Source: Planctomycetota bacterium (GTDB lineage Bacteria; Planctomycetota; UBA1135; UBA2386). From it: DNA of 39,854 bases. The stretch lies in the NCBI GenBank assembly GCA_020848735.1, contig JADLHO010000012.1:1-39854 (forward strand), in the 5' to 3' direction. Made by a program: the position numbers and the translations under genes. Position 1 is the first letter of the stretch; the number at the start of each line of letters is the position of its first letter. The notes under the pieces are model-generated. The model saw nothing but the letters and a program-made list of their open reading frames with translations. It was not told the DNA's origin and ran no database searches. This document shows positions 26,090-35,468 of the stretch, one piece after another.

Positions 26090-26359
26090 ATGCCCCGCGT
26101 CGCTCCCCTGGTCTCCTCCCTCCTCGTGTGGACGGCCTGCGGCGAGGGTGCGGCCGGTGGCGCGAACGACGTCGCCGGCACGGTCAGCGGCACGCCGAAG
26201 GACGGCAGGATCGAGCTGCAGTCCGGCCCGAGCACGCCGGTGCTGCAGAAGGGCTGGTCCGACTCGCACCCGGCCGTGGCGCTCGGGTTGCGGATCAGCG
26301 ACCCAGCGCGGTGTTCCGGATCGCCACGAGGTCGAGCTCGGCACCCGGCAGGGCGATGA
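26090..26359 (+). CDS. Short lipoprotein-like open frame, possibly a gene fragment
   Basis: Ninety codons from ATG 26090. The N-terminus MPRVAPLVSSLLVWTACGEG looks like a lipoprotein signal with a possible lipobox ending in Cys. The next 50 residues (ANDVAGTVSGTPKDGRIELQ...) are Gly/Thr/Ser-rich, as in mature lipoproteins. From about 26290 the frame runs antisense through the 3' end of the neighbouring convergent gene and turns Arg-rich, so the natural C-terminus has probably been lost. I read it as a truncated lipoprotein gene rather than a complete one. Its start diverges from the TPR pseudogene. Confidence 0.35.
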   Translation: MPRVAPLVSSLLVWTACGEGAAGGANDVAGTVSGTPKDGRIELQSGPSTPVLQKGWSDSHPAVALGLRISDPARCSGSPRGRARHPAGR

Positions 26360-27761
26360 GCAGGCCGCGCGCGGAGCTCCGGAGGCGATCGGGTCCCGCG
26401 AGCGATCGGAACGCGCCGTTGCACCCGGAGAGCATCCATTGCCGGAGGGTCCCTTCGCTCGCCTTCGGATCGAGACCCTCGGCGAGGGCGATCTCGATCT
26501 CCGCGCGCGCATCGGCGGTCCAGGCGGGTCGGAAGCCGAACTCCGTCCTCAGCAGCCTCTCCAGTCCCGGCAGGCGCCTCACGGAGCCGCGCAGCGGTGC
26601 CTCGGGCATCCGTGCCAGGAGCGCACGCGCGCGCTCGATGCCGATCGCCTCGCGGTCGCCCGCTCGGATCGCGATCAGGATCCTCGACGCGCTCGCGTCG
26701 ACGACGGTGCCCTTGCCGATCGCGATGCGCAGGCAGCCATCGGTCGATGTGAGTTCCGGCTCCTCGTCCTCCGGTGGGAACTGCCCACGCGGCCAATCCC
26801 GGGCGCCCTCCTCGATTTCCGGGAGATCGAACGCGCCTTCGAGGCAGATCCAGGAGCCGTCTGCGGCAATCAGCCGCTCGCCGAAACGGAGCGCGAAGAC
26901 CATGCGATCGATGCGGTGGTTGCCGAAGCAACGCGCGAGCTCATAGGCGACGAGGCCCGTCTGATCCGAGAGCTGGCTGACGCCGGCGCAATTCAGGATC
27001 AGGTGTCGGGATGAGCCGAGCAGCTCCGGCTCGTAGTAGGCGATCTCGCTCAGCCGGAGTCGTGCGATCAAGCGGCGCGCGGGCGGCAATGCCCAGCGAT
27101 CGATGATCAGCAAGACGTCGTGGTCCGAGGGCGCCAAGGCGACGATCGCCGCCAGCTCGGCGAGCTCGGGGGGTGGAACGCACAGCGGCTCCGGCGTGGC
27201 GCGCAGCTCGTCGATCGCTTCCTGCGCCGCGCGCCGGAGGAGGGTGTCGTGCCGTGGATCCGCTGCGATCCGCTCGAGTCTGCCGAGCGCTGGCCTGAAT
27301 CCGAGATCGCCCAGTGCCCTCACCACGAGCAGCTGCTCGAACGCAGACCAGGGCGACCGCGCGGCGTGGCCCCGAGCCGGGTCACGGAGGCGATCGAGAA
27401 GCGCCTCGGGCTGCGCCTCACCGCAGATCTCGAAGTAGCGCGCCGCATCGACGGCTGCGCTGAGGTCCGTTCCGCCGGCGAGCAGGAGGGACCACCACGG
27501 GAATTCGCCGCCGAATCGGAACTGGCTCGCGATCGAATGGAGGTTCGCGACGTGGTACCCCGGCTCGAGCAGGCCGCTCGCGGGATTCGGCCGCACCGTG
27601 ATCCTGCCATCCGCTTCGCGAGAGCAGTTCACCTTCGCCTTCGCAGCGCGCAGCTCCGCGTGCCGAGGATCTTCCCCTGGGTCCTGGGCGGCCGCGGCGA
27701 GCGCGCACCACGCGATCGCGGCCAGGCGTGCCATCGTGTGCTCGAGGCGAATCGTGGCCAT
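26295..27761 (-). CDS. Exported protein of unknown function
   Basis: A 488-residue exported protein that I do not recognise. I chose the ATG at 27761 because GGAG lies about ten bases upstream and the upstream gene stops three bases before it; an ATG at 27734 is an alternative that keeps the signal peptide. The signal peptide ends LAAAA with mature start QDPGEDPR at about Gln26. Around residues 150-200 (VVRALGDLGFRPALGRLERI, LRRAAQEAIDEL) there is a HEAT-repeat-like helical pair. The middle section (SEIAYYEPELLGSSRHLILN, TGLVAYELARCFGNHRIDRM) could be a hidden enzyme-like domain, but no catalytic motif is clear. It is translationally adjacent to the upstream hydrolase gene, so the two probably form an operon. 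Confidence 0.75.
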   Translation of the reverse strand: MATIRLEHTMARLAAIAWCALAAAAQDPGEDPRHAELRAAKAKVNCSREADGRITVRPNPASGLLEPGYHVANLHSIASQFRFGGEFPWWSLLLAGGTDLSAAVDAARYFEICGEAQPEALLDRLRDPARGHAARSPWSAFEQLLVVRALGDLGFRPALGRLERIAADPRHDTLLRRAAQEAIDELRATPEPLCVPPPELAELAAIVALAPSDHDVLLIIDRWALPPARRLIARLRLSEIAYYEPELLGSSRHLILNCAGVSQLSDQTGLVAYELARCFGNHRIDRMVFALRFGERLIAADGSWICLEGAFDLPEIEEGARDWPRGQFPPEDEEPELTSTDGCLRIAIGKGTVVDASASRILIAIRAGDREAIGIERARALLARMPEAPLRGSVRRLPGLERLLRTEFGFRPAWTADARAEIEIALAEGLDPKASEGTLRQWMLSGCNGAFRSLAGPDRLRSSARGLLIALPGAELDLVAIRNTALGR

Positions 27762-27764
27762 CGT

Positions 27765-29066
27765 TCACTTCTCCGCGAGCCAGGCGCGGACCTGCGTGAA
27801 GACCGGGTGAGCGTGCGCGTCTTCGATGCGCCCGAGCAGGCCCTTCGTGCGCACGAGGCCGACGTGATCGAGGGGGACGAACACGGGTTGGACACCCTCC
27901 AGGCCGCCGCGTTCGATCGCGACGGCGCCGTCACCGCGGCCGTCGATCAGCTCGTCGAGTGCCTCGAGCCAGGCGACGAGCTTCGTGCGGAGCACACGTG
28001 AGGCGCGCGAGGAGTCGAGGAGCGTGTCCGCGCGCCCGCGCAGCTCGGCGAGCTGTTCGGCCGAGAGCAGTGATCGCGTGCCGAGCACCAGGCGATAGCG
28101 CACACGCGGATTGCGTGCGCCGCGCGCGAGCCGCTCCAGGAACACGGAGCCGGGCAGGAGGTCGCCGCCCGCCTCGCCGAGGCCGTCGATGAGGTTGGCG
28201 CGCATCCCGGCGAGCAGGGCCCGTGCGAAGCCGTCCCGGTCCGCTCCGGCTCCGAGCAGATCGTCGAGTTCGAGCGCGAAGCGCAGGCCGGCGAGCTTCG
28301 AGCCGCGGTTCGGAGCGCCGATCTGGATCAGCATCTCGACGTTGCCCGGGTCGAGCCGCTCGTTCTCGAGCATCGCGCGCGCGATGAGTCCACCGGCGCT
28401 GTGTCCGACGATCCGCAGGCGCTGGTCCTTCAGCGCGCCGAGCGCCCTGGCGAGCTCCGCGGCCGAGCGCTCGCAGGACTCGTCGTTCGGCCACGCGAAG
28501 GTCGCGAGCTGTGTGCCGTCCGCGGCGAGGGCGGCCCGCAGCTCGTCGAAGACCTCGGGGCTGCTCTCGACGCCGTGGACGAGCACGACGAGCGGGCGCG
28601 CGGGATCGAGCGGCGACGGCAGCGCGAGATCGAAGCGGCGTTCGTCGAGCTCCTGTCCCGTGAGTCGCGCGACGAGCTTCACGACGCCCGCGCGGAGCTC
28701 GCGGCGCAGTGTGCGTGCGCGCACGCGATCGACGACGACGATCAAGGAGTCGCCGTCGGGATCGCGCCGCAGGCGCACGGTGTCGCGGAGCAGCTTCCGG
28801 CAGCCGCCGAGGAGCAGCCAGCCGCGGGCGCCGCGGAGGTCGACCCGCGTGTCGGGCAGATCGAGCGGCTCCGCGTCGAAGCCGTAGGCCTCGAACAGGA
28901 CCTGGACGAGTTCGCCGACGTCGAGGCGACCCTCGTGGAGCGGCACGCGGATCTCGCGCATCAGTGGGTCGGCTGCAGCAGGCGGCGGCGGGTCCTGCGC
29001 GCGGGACGTGATCGCGAGCGCGAGGAGTGCGACGCTGAAGGACCGGCGTCCGAGCATGACATGCAT
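27765..29066 (-). CDS. Exported alpha/beta hydrolase (lipase/esterase-like)
   Basis: A 433-residue exported serine hydrolase. The signal peptide runs to about residue 23 (ITSRA-QDPPPP). Residues 155-433 are an alpha/beta-hydrolase fold close to triacylglycerol-lipase and PGAP1-like proteins: oxyanion region VVLVHGVESSP at 160-170, nucleophile Ser223 in GHSAGG, probable acid Asp379 in RGDGAV, and catalytic His401 in PLDHVGL. Residues 45-115 (DVGELVQVLFEAYGFDAEPL, then VDLRGARGWLLLGG) resemble a secretin-type STN fold placed before the hydrolase, an uncommon arrangement that I hold loosely. Two ATG codons (29066 and 29057) are possible starts. The gene is followed three bases later by the unknown exported protein. 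Confidence 0.83.
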   Translation of the reverse strand: MHVMLGRRSFSVALLALAITSRAQDPPPPAAADPLMREIRVPLHEGRLDVGELVQVLFEAYGFDAEPLDLPDTRVDLRGARGWLLLGGCRKLLRDTVRLRRDPDGDSLIVVVDRVRARTLRRELRAGVVKLVARLTGQELDERRFDLALPSPLDPARPLVVLVHGVESSPEVFDELRAALAADGTQLATFAWPNDESCERSAAELARALGALKDQRLRIVGHSAGGLIARAMLENERLDPGNVEMLIQIGAPNRGSKLAGLRFALELDDLLGAGADRDGFARALLAGMRANLIDGLGEAGGDLLPGSVFLERLARGARNPRVRYRLVLGTRSLLSAEQLAELRGRADTLLDSSRASRVLRTKLVAWLEALDELIDGRGDGAVAIERGGLEGVQPVFVPLDHVGLVRTKGLLGRIEDAHAHPVFTQVRAWLAEK

Positions 29067-29101
29067 GGTAGGTCACTTCCGGCAGCGCCCGTGCGGTCGA
29101 C

Positions 29102-30172
29102 ATGCCGCCGAGCGGTTGCCGCCCGCTATGCTCCGCCGCCCGCTCGACCGTGCGCGCACCCCAACAGACCCTCGTCGTCGAAGACGGCCTCGCCGGCGTG
29201 CGCCTCGCCGAGTACCTCGAGCACGTCTGGCCGCACGCGGACCGCAAGGAACTGCGCCGGCTCGTGCGCGACGGCCTCGCGACCGTCAATGGCGCCGATG
29301 CGGTGCCGAACCAGCGCCTGCGGGTGGGGGACCTCGTGCTGGTCGCGATCGAGGGTCCGCCGGCTCCGCGTCGCGGTGCGGATGCGGGCCAGGCGCGCGA
29401 GCGCTCGTTTTGCGCCGAGGACCTGCCGCTGCTCGCCGAGGACGAGTCCTGCCTGATCGTCGACAAGCCCGCGGGCCTGCCCTGCGTGCCCGACCGCTTC
29501 GGTCGCACGGCCGGCGTGCACGGCCTGCTCACCGCGTTGCGGCCGGACGACGACCTGCGGATCGCGCATCGCCTCGACCGCTTCACCTCGGGTTGCCTCG
29601 CGCTCGCGAAGGGCCTCGAGGGCGCGCGCTGGCTCGACGAACAGCTCCGCGCGCGCACGGTGCAGAAGACCTACCTCGCGCTCGTCGACGGCGTGCTGCG
29701 CAGGGACGCGGGCACGATCGAGAAGGCGCTCGGTCCGGACCCGCGGCGCCCGGGCAAGGTGATGGTCGTCCAGAAGGACGCGCGCGGTGCCCGCGAGGCG
29801 CTCACCGAGTACCGCGTGCTGGAGCGCTTCCGCGCGCACACGCTCGTCGAGTGCCGTCCGAGAACGGGACGCGGCCATCAGCTCCGCGTGCACCTCGCGC
29901 ATCTCGGCCATCCGATCGTCGCCGACGAGGATTACGGAGCCTCGGGCCCGCTCCGGCTCTCCGACCTCAAGCACGGCTACAAGGCGCGCAAGGGCCAGCG
30001 CGAGCGCGCCCTGCTGGACCGCATGTTCCTGCACGCGGCCGCGATCGAGATCCCGACCCGCTCGGGCGGGATCCTGCGCGCCGAATCGCCGCTGCCCTCG
30101 GACCTGGCGCTCGCGCTCGAGAAGCTGCGTCGCTTCGCCGCGGGCGCTGAGCTCGCGGCGCCCGACGATTGA
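29102..30172 (+). CDS. RluA-family pseudouridine synthase
   Basis: Isomerises uridine to pseudouridine in 23S rRNA or tRNA. A 356-residue frame. Residues 24-85 form an S4 RNA-binding domain (LAEYLEHVWPHADRKELRRL, then VNGADAVPNQRLRVGDLVLV). The catalytic domain follows, with DKPAGLPCVP at 121-130, the hallmark HRLDRFTSG at 156-164 (catalytic Asp159) and RTGRGHQLRVHLAHLGHPIV near the C-terminus. All active-site motifs are intact. The first 16 residues look non-homologous, so the GTG at 29150 (VRAPQQTLVVEDG) may be the true start. The target site cannot be assigned from sequence alone among RluA, RluC and RluD types. The long linker between the S4 and catalytic domains is slightly unusual. Confidence 0.92.
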   Translation: MPPSGCRPLCSAARSTVRAPQQTLVVEDGLAGVRLAEYLEHVWPHADRKELRRLVRDGLATVNGADAVPNQRLRVGDLVLVAIEGPPAPRRGADAGQARERSFCAEDLPLLAEDESCLIVDKPAGLPCVPDRFGRTAGVHGLLTALRPDDDLRIAHRLDRFTSGCLALAKGLEGARWLDEQLRARTVQKTYLALVDGVLRRDAGTIEKALGPDPRRPGKVMVVQKDARGAREALTEYRVLERFRAHTLVECRPRTGRGHQLRVHLAHLGHPIVADEDYGASGPLRLSDLKHGYKARKGQRERALLDRMFLHAAAIEIPTRSGGILRAESPLPSDLALALEKLRRFAAGAELAAPDD

Positions 30173-30203
30173 CGCGACGCGTGGCGGGCGCCATGAAGCC
30201 GCC

Positions 30204-32441
30204 ATGCGAATCCCGCTGCTCGCGGTCGCGCTGCTCGCTGCGACCCCTCTCCTCGCCCAGGGCAATGCCGTTCCCGGCATGGACGCCCGCGTCTACGAGG
30301 TCACCGACATCTCGTACTACGGCCGCCGCGGCGCGGCCTATCCCAATGGCGAGGCCGGCCTCGTGATGGGGCACTCGTACTGCAACACGGGCACGGTCGA
30401 CATCCCCTGGGTCAGCTCCATCGGGAGCCGGATGGTCGACACCTATCCGAAGATCGCCTTCCTCCTCGCGCGCGAGAGCGGCGGGCGGATGGTGCAGGTC
30501 TCGGGGCCGAGCTACCTCAAGCACTCGGTCACGCCCTACAACTTCAACACGGGACCCTGCCTGCCCTGCAACGGCGGCAGCGGCGGCTTCATGTTCCAGG
30601 GCTGCTCCGACACCTACAGCAGCGGGATCAACAGCAACCGCAACTACCTCGCGCCGACCAGCGAGGTCGATCCCTGGCTCGGGACCTGGAACCCGGTCGG
30701 CAGCTACTTCGACCGCGGCGATCCCGCGGTGAGCGGGCTGGCCGCGAGCGACGGCGTGAAGTCGCTGACGAGTTCGATGACGAACGCCTTCGATCCGGTG
30801 AAGAACCGCCTCGAGGTGCGCGAGGGCGAGCTCGCGACGCCGGGCAGCTTCTACGGCCAGGTGCAGATCGTCATCCAGGGTGAGCCCGTCGCCAACCGCG
30901 CCAACAACGTCGTGTCGCGGCCGATGGCCTTCGCCTGGAACGGCAGCGACTGGTCGGGAACGACGACCGGTGCGTCGACCGAGGGCTCCGTGCTCACGCG
31001 CTGGACCGGCTCGACCTGGGAGATCGGCGGCAACGGCAACGACGATGGTCGCCATCTCGTCGCGGTGAAGGTCACGGGTCCCGTGGGCGGGATGTACCAC
31101 TACGAGTACGCGGTCCACAACCTCGACAACGCGCGCGCCGGTGCCAGCTTCCGCGTGCCGCTCGATGCCGGTGCGACGCTGCAGAACGTCGGTTCGCGCG
31201 ACATCGACGGCAATCCGCTGAACGACTGGACCTGGTCGCGCTCGAGCGGCGAGCTCGCCTTCCTCGCGGCCGCGAACAACGCGCTCGAGTGGAACACGCT
31301 CTACAACTTCTGGTTCGACTGCTCGGTGGCGCCGTCCTTCGGCGCGGTCCAGCTCGACTGCGCGCGCCCCGGTCCGGGTCTGCCGAGCGTGGTCGTCGCG
31401 AGCCGCGTGCCGAGCGGTGTGCCGACGGCCTACGTCACGTCGGTGGGGGCCTCGTGCGGCTCCTGCGCGAGCTCGGTCTACGAGGACTTCCCGTCCGCGT
31501 CCGGCTTCGACCTCGCGAACCAGTCGATGACGCTGACGCTGAGCAATGGGAGCTACACGCTCGGCGCGGGCACGGGCAGCTGGGTGAACCCGGCGGGCAA
31601 CGCGCTCGCGCTGGGCGACGACAGCGAGGCCGCCGTGCCCCTGCCGTTCGCGCTGCCCTACCCGGGCGGGAGCACGACCCAGCTCCTCGTCTGCTCGAAC
31701 GGCTTCATCTCGCCGGCGCAGAGCAACGGCACGGACTTCACGCCGAGCGTCGCCGAGTTCCTCGGGGGCAACCCGCGCTGGGCCGCGGCCTGGCACGACT
31801 TCAATCCCGCGGCCGGCGGCCAGGTGCTGGTGCAGTCCTCCGCGAGTGCCGTGATCGTCAGCTGGAACGCGGTGAACAACTACGGCAGCGGCGGCACGGC
31901 GAGCTTCCAGTACCAGTTCCTGCCGAACGGGACGGTGCACGTCCTCTGGCGCGCGATGAATCTCGCCGGCAACGGCTACCTCGTCGGCTGGACGCGCGGC
32001 GGCGGCGACGTCGATCCGGGCAACCGCGATCTGTCGACGACGCTGAGCACGCCCTACTCGCTCTGCGCGGGCCGTTTCACCGGCATCTCGCTCGGCGCGA
32101 GCGCGCGGCCGGTGCTCGGCACGACGATCAACCTCGTCACCTCGAACATCCCCGCGGGGACGAGCGGCGGTGTGACCCTGCTCTGGTTCAACCAGGCGAC
32201 GCCGCCGATCGATCTCTCCTCGATCGGCATGACGGGTTGCTTCGCGCACGGCAGCGGCCCGGCCGTCGACTTCGCCTTCGGCGTGACGGGGACCACCGCG
32301 TCGGTCCCGCTCGCCGTGCCCGCGCAGAGCAGCTTCTCGGGGCTCGGCGTGGTCGCCGAGACCTTCACCTACAGCCCGCCGCTGACCCCGCTCGGCGTGA
32401 TCGCGTCGAACGGCCTCGTGCTCGTGCTCGGCGTGCAGTGA
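30204..32441 (+). CDS. Large exported protein with C-terminal planctomycete-type module
   Basis: A 745-residue exported protein; the signal peptide ends near residue 18 (TPLLA-QGNAVPG). I recognise its kind from planctomycete genomes but know no function. The N-terminal 400 residues form a distinctive domain (YEVTDISYYGRRGAAYPNGE, MVDTYPKIAFLLARESGGRM, SYLKHSVTPYNFN) with Cys60, Cys119, Cys122 and Cys134, the middle pair in GPCLPCNGG. The aromatic, Asn-rich segment HYEYAVHNLDNARAGASFRV is beta-rich. Residues 430-600 contain a second beta domain (FALPYPGGSTTQLLVCSNGF, WAAAWHDFNPAAGGQVLV), similar to lectin-like or nidogen-like folds. The last 130 residues are a variant of the shared C-terminal module, closing GVIASNGLVLVLG. 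Surface or extracellular location is likely. Confidence 0.8.
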   Translation: MRIPLLAVALLAATPLLAQGNAVPGMDARVYEVTDISYYGRRGAAYPNGEAGLVMGHSYCNTGTVDIPWVSSIGSRMVDTYPKIAFLLARESGGRMVQVSGPSYLKHSVTPYNFNTGPCLPCNGGSGGFMFQGCSDTYSSGINSNRNYLAPTSEVDPWLGTWNPVGSYFDRGDPAVSGLAASDGVKSLTSSMTNAFDPVKNRLEVREGELATPGSFYGQVQIVIQGEPVANRANNVVSRPMAFAWNGSDWSGTTTGASTEGSVLTRWTGSTWEIGGNGNDDGRHLVAVKVTGPVGGMYHYEYAVHNLDNARAGASFRVPLDAGATLQNVGSRDIDGNPLNDWTWSRSSGELAFLAAANNALEWNTLYNFWFDCSVAPSFGAVQLDCARPGPGLPSVVVASRVPSGVPTAYVTSVGASCGSCASSVYEDFPSASGFDLANQSMTLTLSNGSYTLGAGTGSWVNPAGNALALGDDSEAAVPLPFALPYPGGSTTQLLVCSNGFISPAQSNGTDFTPSVAEFLGGNPRWAAAWHDFNPAAGGQVLVQSSASAVIVSWNAVNNYGSGGTASFQYQFLPNGTVHVLWRAMNLAGNGYLVGWTRGGGDVDPGNRDLSTTLSTPYSLCAGRFTGISLGASARPVLGTTINLVTSNIPAGTSGGVTLLWFNQATPPIDLSSIGMTGCFAHGSGPAVDFAFGVTGTTASVPLAVPAQSSFSGLGVVAETFTYSPPLTPLGVIASNGLVLVLGVQ

Positions 32442-32526
32442 CTGCGGCGTCGACGCGGGTGGGAGCAAGGCGCTAAGGTCGATCGTCCTGGCGCCCCCTT
32501 TCGCTCCCTCCCGCGCCCACCCCGCC

Positions 32527-33516
<990 letters not shown>

Positions 33517-33531
33517 CGAGGCGTTGCTGAG

Positions 33532-34440
33532 ATGGCACTCGAGGTCGCGGAGATCGTCCGGAAGGTCCGGCGCATCCAGATCGTCGCGAACCGTCAGGTC
33601 GACGACCTGCTGGCGGGCGCGTACCGCAGCGTCTTCCGCGGCCGCGGCATGGAGTTCGACGAGGTGCGCGAATACTCACCCGGCGACGAGGTGCGCACGA
33701 TCGACTGGAACGTGACCGCGCGGGCCGGGCATGCCTACGTCAAGCGCTTCGCCGAGGAGCGCGAGCTCACGATCCTCTTCGTCGTCGACGTGTCGCGCAG
33801 CGGGATCTTCGGCAGCCAGGCCGGCAGCAAGCTCGACCTCACGATGGAGGTCGCCGCACTCCTGATGCTGAGCGCGCAGCAGAACAACGACAAGGTCGGC
33901 CTGCTGCTCTTCGACCAGGCGATCCGCGGCTACTTCCCGCCGCGCAAGGGTCGCGCCGCGACGCGGCGCCTGATCCGCGAGCTGGTCGCGGCCGACCCGA
34001 GCGCATCGCCGAGCGCCGGCGAGGGGGCCAGGACCGATCTCGCGGGCGCGCTGCAGTACGTCTGCCGCGTGCAGCGCCGCAAGGCGGTCGTCTTCGTGAT
34101 CTCGGACTTCCTCGACGAGGGCTTCGAGCGCGCGCTGCGCATCGCGAACGCGCGGCACGACGTCGTGGCGCTCACCGTGGCGGATCCGCGCGAGCTCGAA
34201 CTGCCGGCGGTCGGCTTCGTCACGCTCGAGGACCCGGAGACGGGGGCGATCGTCGAACTCGACACGCGGCACCCGCGCGTGCGCGAGCTCTTCGCCGCCG
34301 GGGCCGCGACGCGGCGCGCGAAGCTTCAGACCGCGCTGCGCCGCAGCGGGGTCGACGAACTCGCCGTGCGCACCGACCAGCCGTACGTCGCGAGCCTGAA
34401 CCGCTTCTTCCGCATGCGCGAGCGGCGGGCGGCGAGGTGA
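33532..34440 (+). CDS. DUF58 domain protein
   Basis: A 302-residue DUF58 protein, the usual partner of MoxR. The conserved core REYSPGDEVRTIDWNVTAR lies at about 47-64 and marks the family. A VWA-like metal site follows: FVVDVSRSG with Asp86-x-Ser88-x-Ser90, then KVGLLLFDQAIRGYFPPRKG. No signal peptide is evident, so it is probably cytoplasmic or membrane-peripheral. Family knowledge suggests it bridges the MoxR ATPase and the membrane VWA proteins. It overlaps the next gene by GTGA, or lies six bases from that gene's internal ATG. Confidence 0.93.
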   Translation: MALEVAEIVRKVRRIQIVANRQVDDLLAGAYRSVFRGRGMEFDEVREYSPGDEVRTIDWNVTARAGHAYVKRFAEERELTILFVVDVSRSGIFGSQAGSKLDLTMEVAALLMLSAQQNNDKVGLLLFDQAIRGYFPPRKGRAATRRLIRELVAADPSASPSAGEGARTDLAGALQYVCRVQRRKAVVFVISDFLDEGFERALRIANARHDVVALTVADPRELELPAVGFVTLEDPETGAIVELDTRHPRVRELFAAGAATRRAKLQTALRRSGVDELAVRTDQPYVASLNRFFRMRERRAAR

Positions 34441-35468
34441 GGACGATGGCAGTTCCCGCGCATCGGCCGCGACGGCTCCCCGGCGTGCTCGCGCTGCTCG
34501 CGCTGCTCGCGGCGCTCACGGCGTGCGACGGCGCCGGCGAGCCAGCGGCACGCGAGGCCGTCGCACCGCGCATCGTCGCGCAGTCGACGCTCGGTCCCGT
34601 CACGGCGACGCTGACGCTGCAGCCCAACGAGCCGCGCTTCGGCGAACGGCTCAGCTTCGTGCTCGAGGTCGAGACGCAGCCCGGCACGACGCTCGAGGCT
34701 CCCGAGTTCGGCACACGTCTCGGCCACTTCCGCATCCGTGCGCGCAAGGAGGAGAGCCGACCCGGTGCCGCGCGACGCCGCTGGGTGATCGGCGCCGAGG
34801 CCGAGCGCAGCGGCGCGAACATCGGTCGCCTGCCACCGCTCCGCTTCGAGGTCGCCGCCGGCAGCGAAGGCGCCGGTGAGCCGCAGGAGCTGCAGCTCGC
34901 GCCCTTCGAGATCGAGGTCGCCGGCGCGAGTCCCGATCGCGTGCCGCGGCTCGAGGGGTTCGGTGCGCCGCTGCCGCCGATCGCGCTCCCGGCCGACGAG
35001 CGGCTCCTGCGCACGCTCGGCATCGCCGCGGGCGGACTCGCCCTCGCGCTCGGCATCGCGATCTGGCGCTGGCGTCGCGGTCGCGCGCGGGTCGACGCGA
35101 GCGCGGCGCCGATCGACCCCGTGCTCGAGGCGCAGCGTGCGCTCGACGAGCTGCTCGCGGCCGGGCTGCCCGCGCAGGGCCGTCACGCGGAGTTCTACGT
35201 CGCGCTCACGCTGATCGTCCGGCGCTTCATCGAACGGACCACGGGGCTGCATGCCCCCGAGCAGACGACCGAGGAGTTCCTGCGCGCGATGGACGGCCAC
35301 CGCGACTTCGACGTCGCGCGCCGTCGCGAGCTCGCGCGCTTCCTCGCCGCCGCGGACCTCGTGAAGTTCGCCGCGCAGGTGCCGGGTCCGGCCGAGCTCG
35401 ACGACGCGGTCGCATCCGCGCGCGCGTTCTGCAGCGCGAAGGCCGGCACCGCGGAGGTCGCCGCATGA
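34437..35468 (+). CDS. BatD-like lipoprotein with one membrane helix
   Basis: A 343-residue protein. The N-terminal segment ends in a lipobox (LLAALTACDG, Cys30 from the GTG start, Cys27 from the ATG at 34446, which may be the real start). A beta-sandwich at about 45-165 (TATLTLQPNEPRFGERLSFV, LEVETQPGTTLEAPEFGTRL) resembles the BatD/oxygen-tolerance ectodomain. A transmembrane helix at about 191-210 is followed by a basic cytoplasmic stretch RWRRGRA. The C-terminal helical region (AEFYVALTLIVRRFIERTTG) resembles DUF4381. Its place between DUF58 and batA agrees with other Bat operons. The combination of a lipid-anchored N-terminus and a membrane helix would tether it twice. Confidence 0.75.
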   Translation: MRTMAVPAHRPRRLPGVLALLALLAALTACDGAGEPAAREAVAPRIVAQSTLGPVTATLTLQPNEPRFGERLSFVLEVETQPGTTLEAPEFGTRLGHFRIRARKEESRPGAARRRWVIGAEAERSGANIGRLPPLRFEVAAGSEGAGEPQELQLAPFEIEVAGASPDRVPRLEGFGAPLPPIALPADERLLRTLGIAAGGLALALGIAIWRWRRGRARVDASAAPIDPVLEAQRALDELLAAGLPAQGRHAEFYVALTLIVRRFIERTTGLHAPEQTTEEFLRAMDGHRDFDVARRRELARFLAAADLVKFAAQVPGPAELDDAVASARAFCSAKAGTAEVAA

